Below are positions 1-11,547 of a stretch of DNA of 64,000 nucleotides, in pieces. The translations under genes were made by a program, and so were the position numbers. The notes under the pieces were generated by a model. It was not told the DNA's origin, ran no database searches, and saw only the letters and a list, made by a program, of their open reading frames with translations. The stretch's first letter is position 1. Every line of letters begins with the position of its first letter. Source of the DNA: Populus alba (taxonomy: Eukaryota > Streptophyta > Magnoliopsida > Malpighiales > Salicaceae); contig NC_133287.1 in the NCBI RefSeq assembly GCF_005239225.2, positions 16,620,519 to 16,684,518 on the forward strand, read 5' to 3'.

Positions 1-39
1 TTGGATATGAACATGACAAACATGTATGCAACTTTGACC

Positions 40-1310
40 AACTAAGGCTAGTACAAAATAAAGATCAATTTGAATATGTTTCATACGAGAGTGATTAACT
101 AGATTGAAACTGAGATGTGTAGCCCTAGTATTGTCCCATAGTAGCTAAGGTAAGTATTTTTTTTTTAATTGTATGACTTGAGTTCTAGAACGACTAGTAT
201 ATTGGTTGTTGAGTTTTTTCCAAACCTATTTAGAGGTTTTTGTTATGGCTATTAGAGGAGTGATTATGAGTGATTTAGAGGCTAGGATTGCACTGAGGAT
301 GAGTTTGTCCTATCGAAGCCAGTGGATTCTGTTCAGAATGAAAATGGAGATACCATTAAGTGAGGATCACAGGATATCACCATTAAAATAATCAAGTAAA
401 TCATAACTAATGAAAAGGTTTTTAACTGAGCACGCCATCGAGAAAAGGTGGATGAAGTTAGTTTTTCATTGACTGGGACAATAATATTTAAGGCTATAAG
501 AGGCTTATCAGAATCTGAAAAGGGTTGTGTGTTAAGGTTTAGATTTTGGCTTTAATATGAAGGAGAGGACATAATTGGAATTAAGATCGTTGGCCCGTGA
601 GAGACTTGAGACTCTGATACCATATAACATAATCAAAATGTTGGGTTTCAATGAATATTTCATCACCCTATGTTTTTGATATAAAGTCACGTATATATAC
701 ATAACTTCTAGATTTCTAGTTTAGGTAGGATTCATTTGTTTAAGCTAAATTTAGGATATGTTTTTTTAGGCTAAATCAATGTTATAGAGTTGTTATAAAT
801 TACAAGATCATAACATAATATACACCATGATTTGAGGCTAGATTGACTTTGTTGAGATTTGTTTGTGTTTCCTACCATCTTTTTTTATACAATGTTGATG
901 AAGTTTATGAGAAGTTTATAGACACCCGGTATAATGATAAGCATATAAATCTCTGCTATGACAAATAAATCGTAGAGCATTATATAACTACACAAGAATG
1001 GGATTGGGCTTTCTCTAAAGACTGTAGAAGTGGATGTGGTATCTAAAGTTCTCTCCCTTTCTTTTTAAGATTAGTAATGGCAAAGGATGAGACTCGAGTT
1101 TATTCGATCCTGATGCTTATCAAATATTAGACTACATATAGTTACTCCCTCTCAGTCATGATACGAGTAGATTAATAGGAGTTTATTTGTTCAATAGGAT
1201 AATAGATGCCTTTTAAGCTCTAATATTTAGCACTCAAGAATCCAATAGTCCATTATAAGAGTAAATTAGTTTGAGTTGTTTGATACGATATTAAATAAAT
1301 TTTTAATTTT
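40..1310 (-). mobile_element. Copia-type LTR retrotransposon 5' end, relic copy A
   Basis: First of two tandem, highly similar ~1.3 kb units. Read on the minus strand it runs from LTR-like sequence (about 1310 down to 623) through a primer-binding site (605-622) into a decayed gag start (below 600). No intact ORF remains. The unit repeats at 1346-2635 with scattered substitutions and small indels. No pol genes are seen, so this is a truncated relic rather than a full element. The outer LTR ends are not resolved. Confidence 0.6.
605..622 (-). other. Retrotransposon primer-binding site, copy A
   Basis: The minus strand reads TGGTATCAGAGTCTCAAG. The first 11 bases match the classic Copia primer-binding site complementary to the 3' end of initiator Met-tRNA. 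It lies exactly between the LTR-like and gag-like parts of the unit. Confidence 0.75.
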
Positions 1311-1345
1311 TTTCAAAAGCACTTTTGAAACGCAATGCCAAACAC

Positions 1346-2635
1346 GCCATAAGACTCGTACAAAATGAAGATCAATTTGAATATGTTTCATACGAGAGTG
1401 ATTAACTAGATTGAAACTGAGATGTGTAGCCCCAGTATTGTCCCATGGTAGCTAAGGTAAGTTTTTTTTTTTTTTTAATTATATGACTTGAGTTCTAGAA
1501 CGACTAGTATATTGGTTGTTGAGTTTTTTCCAAACCTATTAAGAGGTTTTTGTTATGGCTATTAGAGGAGTGATTATGGGTGATTTAGAGGCTAGGATTG
1601 CACTGAGGATGAGTTTGTCCTATCAAAGCCAGTGGATTCTGTTCAGAATGAAAATGAAGATACCATCAAGTGAGGAATATAGGATATCACCATTAAAATA
1701 ATCAAGTAAATCATAACTAATGAAAAGGTTTTTAACTGAGCACGCCATCGAGGAAAGGTGGATGAAGTTAGTTTTTCATTGACCGGGACAATAATATTTA
1801 GGGCAATGAGAGGCTTATTAGAATCTGAAAAGGGTTGTGTGTTAAGGTTGAGGTTTTGGCTTTGATATGAAAAAGAGGACATAATTGGAATTAGGATTAT
1901 TGGCTCGTGAGAGATTTGAGACTCTGATACCATATAAGATAATTAAAATGCTGGGTTTCAATGAATATTTCATCACCCTATGTTATTGATATAAAGTCAA
2001 TTATATATACACAACTTCTGGATTTCTAGTTTATATAGGATTCATTTGTTTAAGCTAAATTTAGGATATATTTTTTTAGGCTAAATCAATGTTATAGAGT
2101 TGTTACAAATTACAAGATCAGAACATAATATACACCATGATTTGAGGCTAGATTGACTTTGTTGAGATTTGTTTGTGTTTCGTACCATCTTTTTTTATAC
2201 AAGGTTGATGAAGTTTATGAGAAGTTTATATGCACCAAGTATAATGATAAGCACATAAGTTTCTGCTATGACAAATAAATCATAGAGCATCATGTAACTA
2301 CACGAGACTGTTTTTGGGCTTTCTCTAAAGACTATAAATGTGGATGTGGTATCTGAAGTTCTTCTCTCTTTTTTTTTAAAAAAAATAGCAATGGACAAGG
2401 ATGAGACTCAAGTTTATTCGATCATGATGCTTATCAAAAGCTTTTGAAGAGAAGAAAAGGCGAATATTAGACTGCATATGGTTACTCCCTCTCAGTCATG
2501 ATATTAGTAGATTAATGGGAGTTTATTTGTTCAATAGGATAATAGATGTCTTTTAAGCTATGATATTTAGCACTCGAGAGTCCAATAGTTCATTACAAAA
2601 ATAGATTAGTTTGATACGATATTAAATAACTTTTA
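1346..2635 (-). mobile_element. Copia-type LTR retrotransposon 5' end, relic copy B
   Basis: Second tandem unit, with LTR-like sequence from about 2635 down to 1933, a primer-binding site at 1915-1932 and a gag fragment at 1643-1910. The open stretch contains 'LTSSTFPRWRAQLKTF', which resembles the N-terminal Copia gag motif 'LTxxNFPxWRAQ'. Similarity to copy A ends near 2635, where unrelated sequence begins. A small insertion around 2435-2460 distinguishes the copies. It is truncated and non-coding in practice. Confidence 0.65.
1915..1932 (-). other. Retrotransposon primer-binding site, copy B
   Basis: Second TGGTATCAGAG core on the minus strand, at the equivalent place in copy B. Its conservation in both units supports a duplication that includes the LTR-gag junction. 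Confidence 0.75.
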
Positions 2636-2640
2636 CATTT

Positions 2641-3751
2641 ATATTATTAATTAGCACCCACGATCATATAACCATGTGCAAATGCATTTTCAATTCAACT
2701 AGCATAGCCCATGATGTAAGATGAATTACTATATTGTTTTTATTTGTGATTTTCTAATCTCTGCAAAATTACATAAATAAAAGACAATGATAAAAAGATA
2801 CCACGATATATATAGCTAGTTCTGCCATTTATGAATTCATCAAACCATAACCACTTCAATTGTATTTAGCTTTGGTACTAAAAATGGTAAGGTACTAAGA
2901 TTGTGATTAGTTCAAAGTTTCAAACCATATGATACTAGAAGATATTTTGAGAATTTTAATAAACATGATATCGAGTCTGCAATTCAGTGCAGCATGCATA
3001 TTTTCGTTTCATACGTATATACTGCTCGGAAGTACCATGTCGTGGCTAGCTATACATACATATAAAAAAGAATTAATGTTGATCAGCCAGGACTCATCAA
3101 AGCTTCACCCTCCTAATTAAGCTTGGCTCAGTACCCAGAGGCCAAACCCTCACAGACCGGGGGGCGAGACTGTAACTAAACGTTGTAGATGTAACTAGTG
3201 TACAGGATGATGAGAAAGGGGTAGCTTCGATGCCATTGGATCAAGACTGGAAGCAAACGACAATTAGCTTAGGAAAAAGCTCAATCACCTGCACTTCTAA
3301 AAAAATTGCTTAGAAAGATGCAAAAAGTTTGAAAGGATACACCCACACAACAAATTACACCAAGATTATTAGGATATGAGGATCCATGAATGTTCCTAAA
3401 TTAGAAAAAATCGCCGCATAAAAACTAGCATCAGACATGTCAATTTGTTTCAAGACTATTGATTCATTGAACAGGAGGAAAGATTGAACTTAATACCATA
3501 TCATAATATATAGCAACAATCAAACAGTTAAACAAATCTTAAAGTCAAGAACCATATGTGGTATATATGGTATTATGAGGGATTCGCAATATGGCAAATG
3601 ATCTTTCCTAGCTAGACAATATTAAACGCTGCAAAATCAAAAGAAAATCCATGAACCACTTAAACTAGCTGACCTATATATGCATAGTGCTCTAGTCCTG
3701 ATTTATAGATACCGATCAATTTGATAAGAATCAATGATCCCCTTTCCAATT
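2641..3751. other. Intergenic, 3' side of the DUF7086 gene
   Basis: AT-rich sequence without a convincing gene. A 63-codon ORF at 2929-3120 has no recognisable domain and is probably chance. The part nearest 3752 should contain the 3' UTR of the DUF7086 gene. Confidence 0.5.
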
Positions 3752-4768
3752 TCAGCGATCAAAAGGGCCATTGGGATCAAGTTGTTTACACAATCCAAGA
3801 TAAGCAAGAAAAAGAACACGATCCTTAGCCCCAGTTCGATGATTCTTTGTGTGCTTGCAAAAATACTTCAACTGATCAAGAGTACAGCATCCTAACATTT
3901 GCCCCAGAAGCAAAAACAACCAATTAATCTTCCTCTTCTTGTTGGCAATCACCGGCTTGGAGCTATTTTCCTGCTCGCAAAATTGGCACTTGGGCAACGC
4001 CGGATTCATCCAAACACTTGGTGCTCTATCATGCATGAAACTCTTATTTTTAGCGATAAATGCACCAATTTCAGCAAACTTGGCTTCCAAGTCAAACCCT
4101 ATTTCATATTGTTTTTCACATCTCTTGCACTGGACACAACCAGTAATGGTTTCTATTTTTCTTGACAGCAAATAGTCCAGGCTATGTACCATTGCGCGCC
4201 GGTCCATGGCCCAGGAATACAAGACGGGAACAGTTTCCCCTTTCCCTTCGCGAGGTGCACCCTGAGAAGGGTTCCGGCGTGTGCGTGGAGCGCGAGATGG
4301 ACCAGCCATGGGACTTTCTTGGTTTATCGGAGCAGTAGTGTATAACAATGGCTCAGTCAGAGGAATATCAGCGAGTAGTGCATGTGAAGTAGAAAGCCGA
4401 AAAGGGTCAAGAGACCTCGGTGTCATATTCCGGGCTGCAGCGATTTCCATATGTGGGATTTCGTGATGTTGGGGCAATGCTTCATAAGTCCCTGATAATG
4501 ATTTTGATGTCACAGGTGCTGGCAATGACAACGATAGCTGTGGTTTTGTAGTGTGTAAGGTGGCTTTCTTTTTAGATTTCGGGCCAAAAGACAAAGAAAG
4601 TGTAAGATCAAAATCCTTGTCATCTTCATCGAGATCTTGCATCTCATTTGGGATTTCAAACTCTTCCAAGTCTCGGCTATTGCCATTGTTGTTGTTGTTA
4701 CTGCTGTGTTTTCTCTTTGTAGAGATTCCTTGGTGGTCACTGGTTCCTAAATCTTGTTGGTTTTTCAT
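3752..4768 (-). CDS. DUF7086 domain protein with two EAR-like motifs
   Basis: Single-exon ORF of 338 aa, function unknown. The N-terminal half is low complexity, with an Asn run near residue 24 and an acidic stretch at 42-54. It carries two LxLxL EAR-like motifs, LTLSL at 55-59 and LSLSL at 78-82, with a basic KSKKK between them. The C-terminal half (about 178-338) matches the plant DUF7086 family as I know it: 'VPVLYSWAMDRRA', a CxxCxxC cluster (C211, C214, C217), a second CxxC (C261, C264) and the ending 'CKHTKNHRTGAKDRVLFLAY'. The paired cysteines suggest a metal-binding module (inference). EAR motifs in plants recruit TOPLESS-type co-repressors, so a nuclear repressor role is possible but unproven. 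The start at 4768 is the first ATG of a long open frame. Confidence 0.85.
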   Translation of the reverse strand: MKNQQDLGTSDHQGISTKRKHSSNNNNNGNSRDLEEFEIPNEMQDLDEDDKDFDLTLSLSFGPKSKKKATLHTTKPQLSLSLPAPVTSKSLSGTYEALPQHHEIPHMEIAAARNMTPRSLDPFRLSTSHALLADIPLTEPLLYTTAPINQESPMAGPSRAPRTRRNPSQGAPREGKGETVPVLYSWAMDRRAMVHSLDYLLSRKIETITGCVQCKRCEKQYEIGFDLEAKFAEIGAFIAKNKSFMHDRAPSVWMNPALPKCQFCEQENSSKPVIANKKRKINWLFLLLGQMLGCCTLDQLKYFCKHTKNHRTGAKDRVLFLAYLGLCKQLDPNGPFDR

Positions 4769-4971
4769 GGTGTGTACAGAGATAAGAGTGGGAGAGAGGA
4801 TTAAGGATTTTAGTGGAACAGAGAAGTTAATATCTTAGTTTATGCAAAAAGAGAGAAAATTGAGAGAGATTGGATTTTAAATTAAGGACCTAGAAATTGT
4901 AGATATAGTTGAAGAAACAGGATATATAAAAAGTTTTAGCTTGATAAATTTTCTTTCAAAATTTGAAATGC

Positions 4972-4995
4972 AAAAAAAAAAAAAAAAAAAAAAAA
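4972..4995. repeat. Homopolymer A run (24 bp)
   Basis: Uninterrupted A tract about 200 bp upstream of the DUF7086 start. It could mark an old retroposition or simple slippage. No flanking duplication was identified. Confidence 0.9.
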
Positions 4996-5089
4996 CTATT
5001 CGGATTCTGTTTGTTATAGAGTTTGTTGCCACTGTTTCCCCCGTACAGGTTCCCTTTGGCTTCGGCTCTTTCTTGTTACAGTGTATATA

Positions 5090-5940
5090 CTGTTTTTTTT
5101 ACATTTTAAAAGTTATTTTTTAAAAATTAAATTTTTTTAAAAATTAATATTTTTTAATATTTTAAATTATTTTAATATACTAATATCAAAAATAATTTTT
5201 TAAAATAAAAAATATATTATTTTAATATTTTAAAAAATAATAATAACTACACTTCTAAACACATTCATAACCTTGCTTAATTAAAGCTCTGCAATGATTA
5301 AGCCTCGAGGAACAAAATAAAGCGAGAGAACATAGAAAAATAACTATTAACAACTAATTGAGGAGAGAGATAAGAGTCTTATCCCTTCCTTGATTCTCTG
5401 TTTTTATCAAAATGTCTTCATAAATATCTCTTAGACTTCCATAATGTCCAAAGTCACATAATTTCGTGTGCAACCATGTACACAAAAAAACATATTGCCT
5501 TGCGTAATGTGAGCATAAAGACAGATTTAATGATGCTTTTCCATATTCTTCACTTATTCATATTTATTTTTATGTTTTAAAAGTATTTAAATAACATTTA
5601 TATATATATATATTTACTTTAAATTAATATTTTTTTATATTTTCATATCATTTTGATGTGTTGATATTAAAAATAAATTTTAAAAATAACAAAATATTAT
5701 TTTAATATATTTTAAGTAAAAAACACTTTAAAAAACAACTACGGCTACATTCTCGAACACCTTTTTAGGCCACGTTTGGAAATTTGGTGCAGAACACATT
5801 CTTTCAAATTAAAAAAAAAATGCTTAAAATAATTTTTTTTATGTTTTTCTATTGTTTTAATGTGCTAATATTAAAAATAATTTTTAAAATAAAAAAAATA
5901 TTTAAAAAACAATTGTAACAAAATTCTCATACCCCTTCTC
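5090..5940 (-). repeat. Cluster of three copies of a dispersed AT-rich repeat
   Basis: Three degenerate copies lie at about 5090-5265, 5560-5765 and 5800-5940, all in minus orientation. They share a core resembling ATCATTTTGATGTGTTGATA followed by TTAAAAATAA, flanked by poly-purine and poly-pyrimidine arms, and end in a 'CATTCTCGAACACC'-like edge. The same core recurs about 20 times in this window in both orientations. I read it as a short non-autonomous transposon family (inference). Confidence 0.6.
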
Positions 5941-6468
5941 AATCTAATGTGTTCGAGAAAATGACGAAAGGGAGGAACATCTTCGATTGCTGGTGCCGGT
6001 GCAAAATATTCTCTTGAATGTGTGTTTTTTTTCAAGTCCTGACAAAAAGCCTTTATAGAAAAAACCTAAGCAGTGCTAAAAAAAAATAAAAATAAAAAGG
6101 TGTGAGTGGCCTCTTGAACAGACTGTAAGAAGCGCTGGTCACTCACCATCTTTTATGGACTGACAAAACCGGGCAAGGACAAGGAATATTTAAGCCATCT
6201 TCTCCGTACGTTATAGACAAGGGACGTGTAATTTTTTGTACATGCATGTATAGTCGCAAGCACTCCATAATCACATAAACGAAATTGTAAGAAGCTTGAG
6301 TACAAATGCAAATACCATGCCAACAATTGGAGAGTGCTTGATATTGCCTTTTTTTTAAAAAATATATTATATTTTATGTATTAATATCAAATAATTTTTT
6401 TTAAAAAAAATATTATATTAATAAATTTTTAAATAAAAATCAATTTAGAAAACAATCATTATATATTG

Positions 6469-7085
6469 CATCACCTTGTCTATAGCTATATTAATTTAAC
6501 ATTCATCTCGTTTATTACCATAAACACGTACTTCTGTGTAAAATAACAACAACAACAACAACCAGCTATGAATAAGATATATTACACCAATCATCATGAG
6601 GAATTGAAGGGTGTGTTGTGTATTTAAAAATTTAAATTTACCTCTTGAATTCTAATAATTAGGAGTTTCTATTCATTTTAGTTATGGCTTGATATCTAAA
6701 AGATTTTTCAATGCATTCAGAATCATGAAGCAAGATGGCTTTCATTAAGGGTAAAAATAGATTTAACAATAATCATTGCATCACCTAATCTATGGCTATA
6801 TTAATTTAACATTTATCTCATTTACTACAATAAACACTCACTTCAATGCAAAAAAAAAAAATAACAACAATAACCAATTATGTATAAGATATATTACACA
6901 AACCATTATGAGGAATTGAAGGGTGTCCTATGTATTCAAAAACTTAAATTTACCTCTTGAATTCTAACAATTAAGAGTTTTTATCTGTTTTAATAATGGC
7001 TTGATATTTAAGAGATTTTCTTATGCATTTAAAATCATGAAGCAGGGTCCTTTTGTTAAGAGTGAAAACAGATTTAACAATAACA
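6469..7085. repeat. Tandem duplication, ~310-bp unit, two copies
   Basis: Units at 6469-6778 and 6779-7085 both begin GCATCACC and share long stretches, including 'gaggaattgaagggtgt' and 'tacctcttgaattctaa'. A partial third start may follow near 7086. No coding content is seen. Confidence 0.8.
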
Positions 7086-7634
7086 TTGTATTATTTTAAT
7101 TATGCTATGTGATTTTTTTTTATTATTATTATTATTACAAAAAAAGACTTGAACAATATCTTCTAGGAGAAGAAAGACACTACAATCTTAATTAGAGTGT
7201 AATCTTAATCAGAGTGTGTTTGGAATAATTTTTTTTAATTAAAATTAATTTTTTTATATTTTTAGATTATTTTAATGTGTTTTTTAAAATAATTATTTTA
7301 ATATATTTTTAAATAAAAAATATTTTAAACCCTAACAGTTATATTTTCAAACAATTCCGTAAAAACAGCTACAGCCCTTAAACAAGTACGGCACAAAAAT
7401 ACGCGCCACTGGTATTTTGAAATTTGAACTCTCTCTCCCCCTCCCTCTTAAGATAAATGGGAGAAAAAGGGGGAAGGAAAAAAGAAATAAAAAAGGAGCT
7501 CTGAAAACAAAGTTAAAATTAAATAAAAGCCCCGTTGTAGTTCGTTGCAAGGACAAAGAGTTGCAGTGGGACAGTCCCATACCCCTGCAAGATACAGAAA
7601 AGGACGCGTAATATTTCATGAATGCCAACTGCAT

Positions 7635-8215
7635 TGTTATCAACAAAATCGATAGTAAATTTTTTTAATATGTTCCAAGCAGTATTTTATTAAAAATATT
7701 ATATTTTTTTATCATTTTAATATCAAAAATAATTTTTTTCAAATAAAAAATATTATTTTAATATATTTTCAAATAAAAAATATTATTTTAATATATTTTC
7801 AAATTAAAAATATTTTTTTTAAAAAACAACACCACACTTTTAAATACCCCTTGCTACATATATAAAAAAAGGGTTGTTTTATCATAAAATATTGCCAGTG
7901 CTCTCACATATGTCTAATGACTATTTTACCATATTCTGCATGTTATCAACAAATTTGATATTAATTTTTTTCAAAAAACAGTTTTTATTAAAAAAATTAT
8001 ATATTTTTATTATTTTAATATGTTAATATTATTTTTTATTTTTTAAAAAAATAAAAAATATTATTTTAATCATTTTTAAATAAAAAATATTTTAAAAAAT
8101 GAGCAACACCACACTTCTAAATACCCATTACTATATATATATAAAATCGTTGCATCATAGAATATTGCTAGTGCTCACATGTCTAATGTCTGTTTTACCA
8201 TATGATGCATGTTTT
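7635..8215. repeat. Tandem duplication, ~306-bp unit, containing AT-rich repeat copies
   Basis: Both units begin TGTTATCAACAAA (7635 and 7941) and end in related sequence around 'tgtctaatg...ttttaccatat'. Each contains one copy of the dispersed AT-rich repeat. This suggests that a repeat insertion was later duplicated with its flanks. Confidence 0.75.
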
Positions 8216-8519
8216 ACAGTAATCAATCAAATCAATTTCGTTTCAAAAATTAATATATACATATAACAAACTATATTTTATAATTAGTTTTATTTGAAAT
8301 TTCAAGTAATATACGATACACTGCATGGAACAAAATCGTTTATTTATATCAAATTAGAAAATTGAAAAAAATCCCCACTACCGCCAAACACGTAAAAACA
8401 GATTTTTCCCAGCAAGTTTCACTCATTCATTGAAAATCCTCGAAGATTTAAATTCCATTATTTTATACCTGAAACAAAATTTAGGGAGCACTTCACCACA
8501 GCTAAAGGAAATAATGTAA

Positions 8520-8605
8520 TGGGCCATCTCAGAAGTTTTCGGCCTCATAAAGCCCGATCCTAATCCAACCCAACCTGATTTGATTCAAAGGATTGCAGCA
8601 GCCCA
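8520..8605. promoter_or_regulatory. Site II-type promoter elements upstream of MED32
   Basis: TGGGCC lies at 8520-8525, and AGCCCA (reverse of TGGGCT) at 8600-8605. TGGGCY motifs are common in promoters of plant growth and housekeeping genes. Their position just upstream of the presumed MED32 5' exon fits, but function is inferred only. Confidence 0.35.
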
Positions 8606-8708
8606 GATTTATCGAACACAGACAAAGGCAGAAGGAGAGGGAGCTTAGGCCTAGAAACAGCAAGAAATAGACCGATCGATCCACAATCAAATCCCGGCGA
8701 CCGTTAAG

Positions 8709-8916
8709 GTAACCCTCGGACTCTTCTTCGTTGGCTTTTGAGCTCTTGATTATCTAGCTAATTGATCATTATTTACTAATTATAGAATTTCATGCTTTGA
8801 TTGCATGTTTAGACCTAGAAATCGGAGTTACACTAGATTATACCATTATTTTCAAATTCATAACTTCATGGTTCAAATTAAAAACCATAATATTTTGATT
8901 TTTTTTTTCATTTTAG
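8709..8916 (+). other. Predicted 5' UTR intron of MED32
   Basis: A donor AAG|GTAACC at 8709 and an acceptor TTTTAG ending at 8916 after a T-rich tract bracket 208 bp. The ATG at 8948 follows shortly. Inferred from splice consensus only. Confidence 0.5.
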
Positions 8917-8947
8917 AATTCAATTGAGAAATCGTGAGATTTTGGCG

Positions 8948-9388
8948 ATGGACAGTATCGTAGATTCGTTAAACAACGCATACCAAGATTTCGTCGGTGC
9001 TGCAGCTAATGTGTTGGAAGCCAAGGAGTTATCCGGCGGGCAGAAAACAGCGGCAACGGATGTTGCGCTGGAGAATTTTAAGCAGAAATGGGAGTTGTTT
9101 AGAGTTTCATGTGATCAAGCGGAGGAGTTTGTGGAGTCCGTGAAGCAAAGGGTAGGATCGGAGTGTTTGGTGGATGAGGCTACTGGGTCCGTGAGTGGGA
9201 GGTCTGGGCAAGGTGGAATGACAGGGCTTCCGCCCATTAGTGCTGTTCGGTTGGAGCAGATGAGTAAGGCTGTCAGATGGCTTGTTATTGAATTGCAGCA
9301 TGGTTCTGGTTCTGCAGGTGGTGCGGCCGGGCATGCTCACCCTTCTGCTCCTTTTGATGCTAGGTTTTCTGAGGATGCAGCTCAATAG
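8948..9388 (+). CDS. MED32: Mediator complex subunit 32
   Basis: A 146-aa plant-type Mediator tail-module subunit that helps couple transcription factors to RNA polymerase II in the nucleus. The sequence begins MDSIVDSLNNAYQDFVGAAA and contains 'FKQKWELFRVSCDQAEEFVE' followed by 'SVKQRVGSECLVDEATG', the most conserved block of the family. It is predicted mostly helical, with a Gly/Ala-rich tail. An in-frame ATG eight codons upstream (8924) was passed over because family members start MDxIVDSLN. The coding region is one exon. A donor-like GTATGT begins directly after the stop codon, so the 3' UTR may be spliced (possible acceptor at 9496). The neighbours NUS1 and CLPP6 are also neighbours in Arabidopsis. 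Confidence 0.92.
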   Translation: MDSIVDSLNNAYQDFVGAAANVLEAKELSGGQKTAATDVALENFKQKWELFRVSCDQAEEFVESVKQRVGSECLVDEATGSVSGRSGQGGMTGLPPISAVRLEQMSKAVRWLVIELQHGSGSAGGAAGHAHPSAPFDARFSEDAAQ

Positions 9389-11547
9389 GTATGTTTGTCT
9401 GCAATAATGTGAACTCTTTGAATTGGTTTTATTGATGTTTTCGAGCTTGCTTGATTACAGAGCATGATTATTAGGACATTGCTAATACTTTGTCAGGGTA
9501 CATAGCAAGTTAGCAACTGTCAGTGGCGTGGAGGATATTCGTTCTTTACCTTATCAATGGATGTATTCTTACAAGATTTTTCTTCTAGTGAATGTATGCA
9601 GCTATCTCCTAAGTTGAATTCCACTGTTCTGAACCTAGTTTCTTAGATATGTGTGACTGGAGCTTTATGAGCTGCAATTTCTAACACACTGGTGATTACA
9701 TAATAGCATGAATTTGACCAATCTCATTGATAATCTAGGCCACACAAATAAAGGGTTGTGAGCTGATTGACCTGCTATGTGATGTTTGATTTGAATCAGT
9801 AACTGGAGGGGAAGGGAAAGTTCAAGTTTTCTTGTTTTTCTTTTCTCTGGCTATTAAGGTTGTTTTTATAGTGTATTTGTTTGTTTGTTTTTCCGTTCTT
9901 TTCTCGTTGTGAAGTTCAGGGAAAGAGTGGTTTTGGTTGAGTGAAGCAAAGCTGGAGCTGCCATGTTTTCCCATGAACTATAAAAGCTTTTAGCTTAACA
10001 TGGAGGTTCTATTTTTTGCCTGCTTCCATTAAGGGTGCTGATGATTGCGTAGTGAACTGTGAAGGATGTGCTTAACTAGGGGGTCTGGTGGAGAAACCAG
10101 TCATCATACGCTCATGGTTGTAGGGAGTCTGTAATTCTCTGCGTAGCAAAGAATTTTGACATGGAATTTTCTAGAATTAGTTCAAGTAATCAAACATGAT
10201 TATTGAGCCTTCTGTGAATGATAGGCACTCTTGTTCGTTTTCGATTTATCACCTTGTTCAACCGTAACATGTACTTGTTAACGGCACCTTTGTTCTTTCC
10301 CAATTTCTTTTTAAACGTCTAAACGTATGCGGAGCGTCAGTTCATTAATTAACGTTCTAAGCAGTGTGTGGCCGCTTCACCCTATTTATCCTCTCACATG
10401 TCATAATAAATCACAATAGATTGGAATTGTTAATTTTAAAAAAACATTTTCAATTTGATTTTCAAATATATTTTTTGTTTCACAATTAAGGTTTTTTCAG
10501 CTCAAATTAGCATTCCATTTTTTTTCAAAGAAATAATTGCATTAAAAGACTAAAGTGCAAATAACAGGTAAAATAGATGGTGTCTGTCTTTGAATTTAAT
10601 TTAAAAAGTTTTGTTTAGCCTCTTGTTTTTTTAATCTATAGGTAATTGGTTTTTTAGTTTTTTAAAATTCAATTTTAATACCATACGCGATTTTTCTTAT
10701 TTTTTAGTTTTTTTTTTTGTGACAGAAGAGAGAAATTCACTAGATTCCAGTGTAGAGAAAAATTCATTGTTGACGATAATGAGTTCTATTTCATGAGGGG
10801 AGTTTGATTTAGGTGTTTTTTTCCTGTTTCTTACCTAAGGAGGTGGATTTGATCACGAGAATCATTTTGATTTCGGGTTGATATTGATTTTTTGAGCTAT
10901 TTTTTGGGTTTTTTGTGGTCATTGATAAGTTTATCAAGGTGTTAGGGTTGTTTTGGGTCAAAAATAGATTGAACCTAGGCTTTAAATTGAAAAAAAAAAA
11001 AACCCTGATTTTTCTACGACAAGAGTCGTAAGAATCTATAGAAAATAAACGACGCATCATTTATTGTCCTTTTAAAAAATAAGAAATGGGGTGATCGTTT
11101 ATCTTTTTAATAAATAAATAAGACAAGCTCAAATGTGCTTGGGTTTTTTTTTTTTTTAATGTTCAGATCCACATGGGTAGATTTTTTCTTCTGTTGGATT
11201 AAAAAAAACTAATAAAACAAATTATTGAACCCAATTAAGTCCATTATTCAAGTAGCAGGTTTAACGAGTTAATATGCAGTATTTGGAGTATTATTTATTG
11301 TTCTATTTTTGTGGTTTAAAGCTTTTTATGTCTCTAAAAAAAAATACAATCTTACCCACGAATTGGATTTCTTGATATCTATACCTACTCATTATTTTTC
11401 GAGCAAGGAATCTAGATAGTTATAAACTATCCATCAAATTTCAGGTATACAATAAGTATATATATATATATATATTTGAAATATGTATATGTATATTAAA
11501 TAATAAAATGATAAATATTATTTATATACACATGTTTTATGTTAATA
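9389..11547. other. MED32 3' region and gene-free intergenic DNA
   Basis: The first kilobase has a balanced base composition and may hold spliced 3' UTR. Beyond about 10.4 kb it becomes AT-rich with homopolymers. An 83-codon minus ORF (10809-11060) is low complexity and has no family resemblance. A (TA)n tract lies at about 11457-11475. Confidence 0.5.

Noticed and set aside
3899..4838. Several plus-strand ORFs (61-95 codons) over the DUF7086 gene
   Set aside because: They are antisense shadows of the 338-aa minus-strand frame and show no domain.
7347..7646. 99-codon minus and 64-codon plus ORFs
   Set aside because: Low-complexity Lys/Phe-rich translations of purine- or pyrimidine-rich DNA without family resemblance.
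9107..9385. 92-codon minus ORF opposite MED32
   Set aside because: Antisense shadow of a well-supported coding exon.
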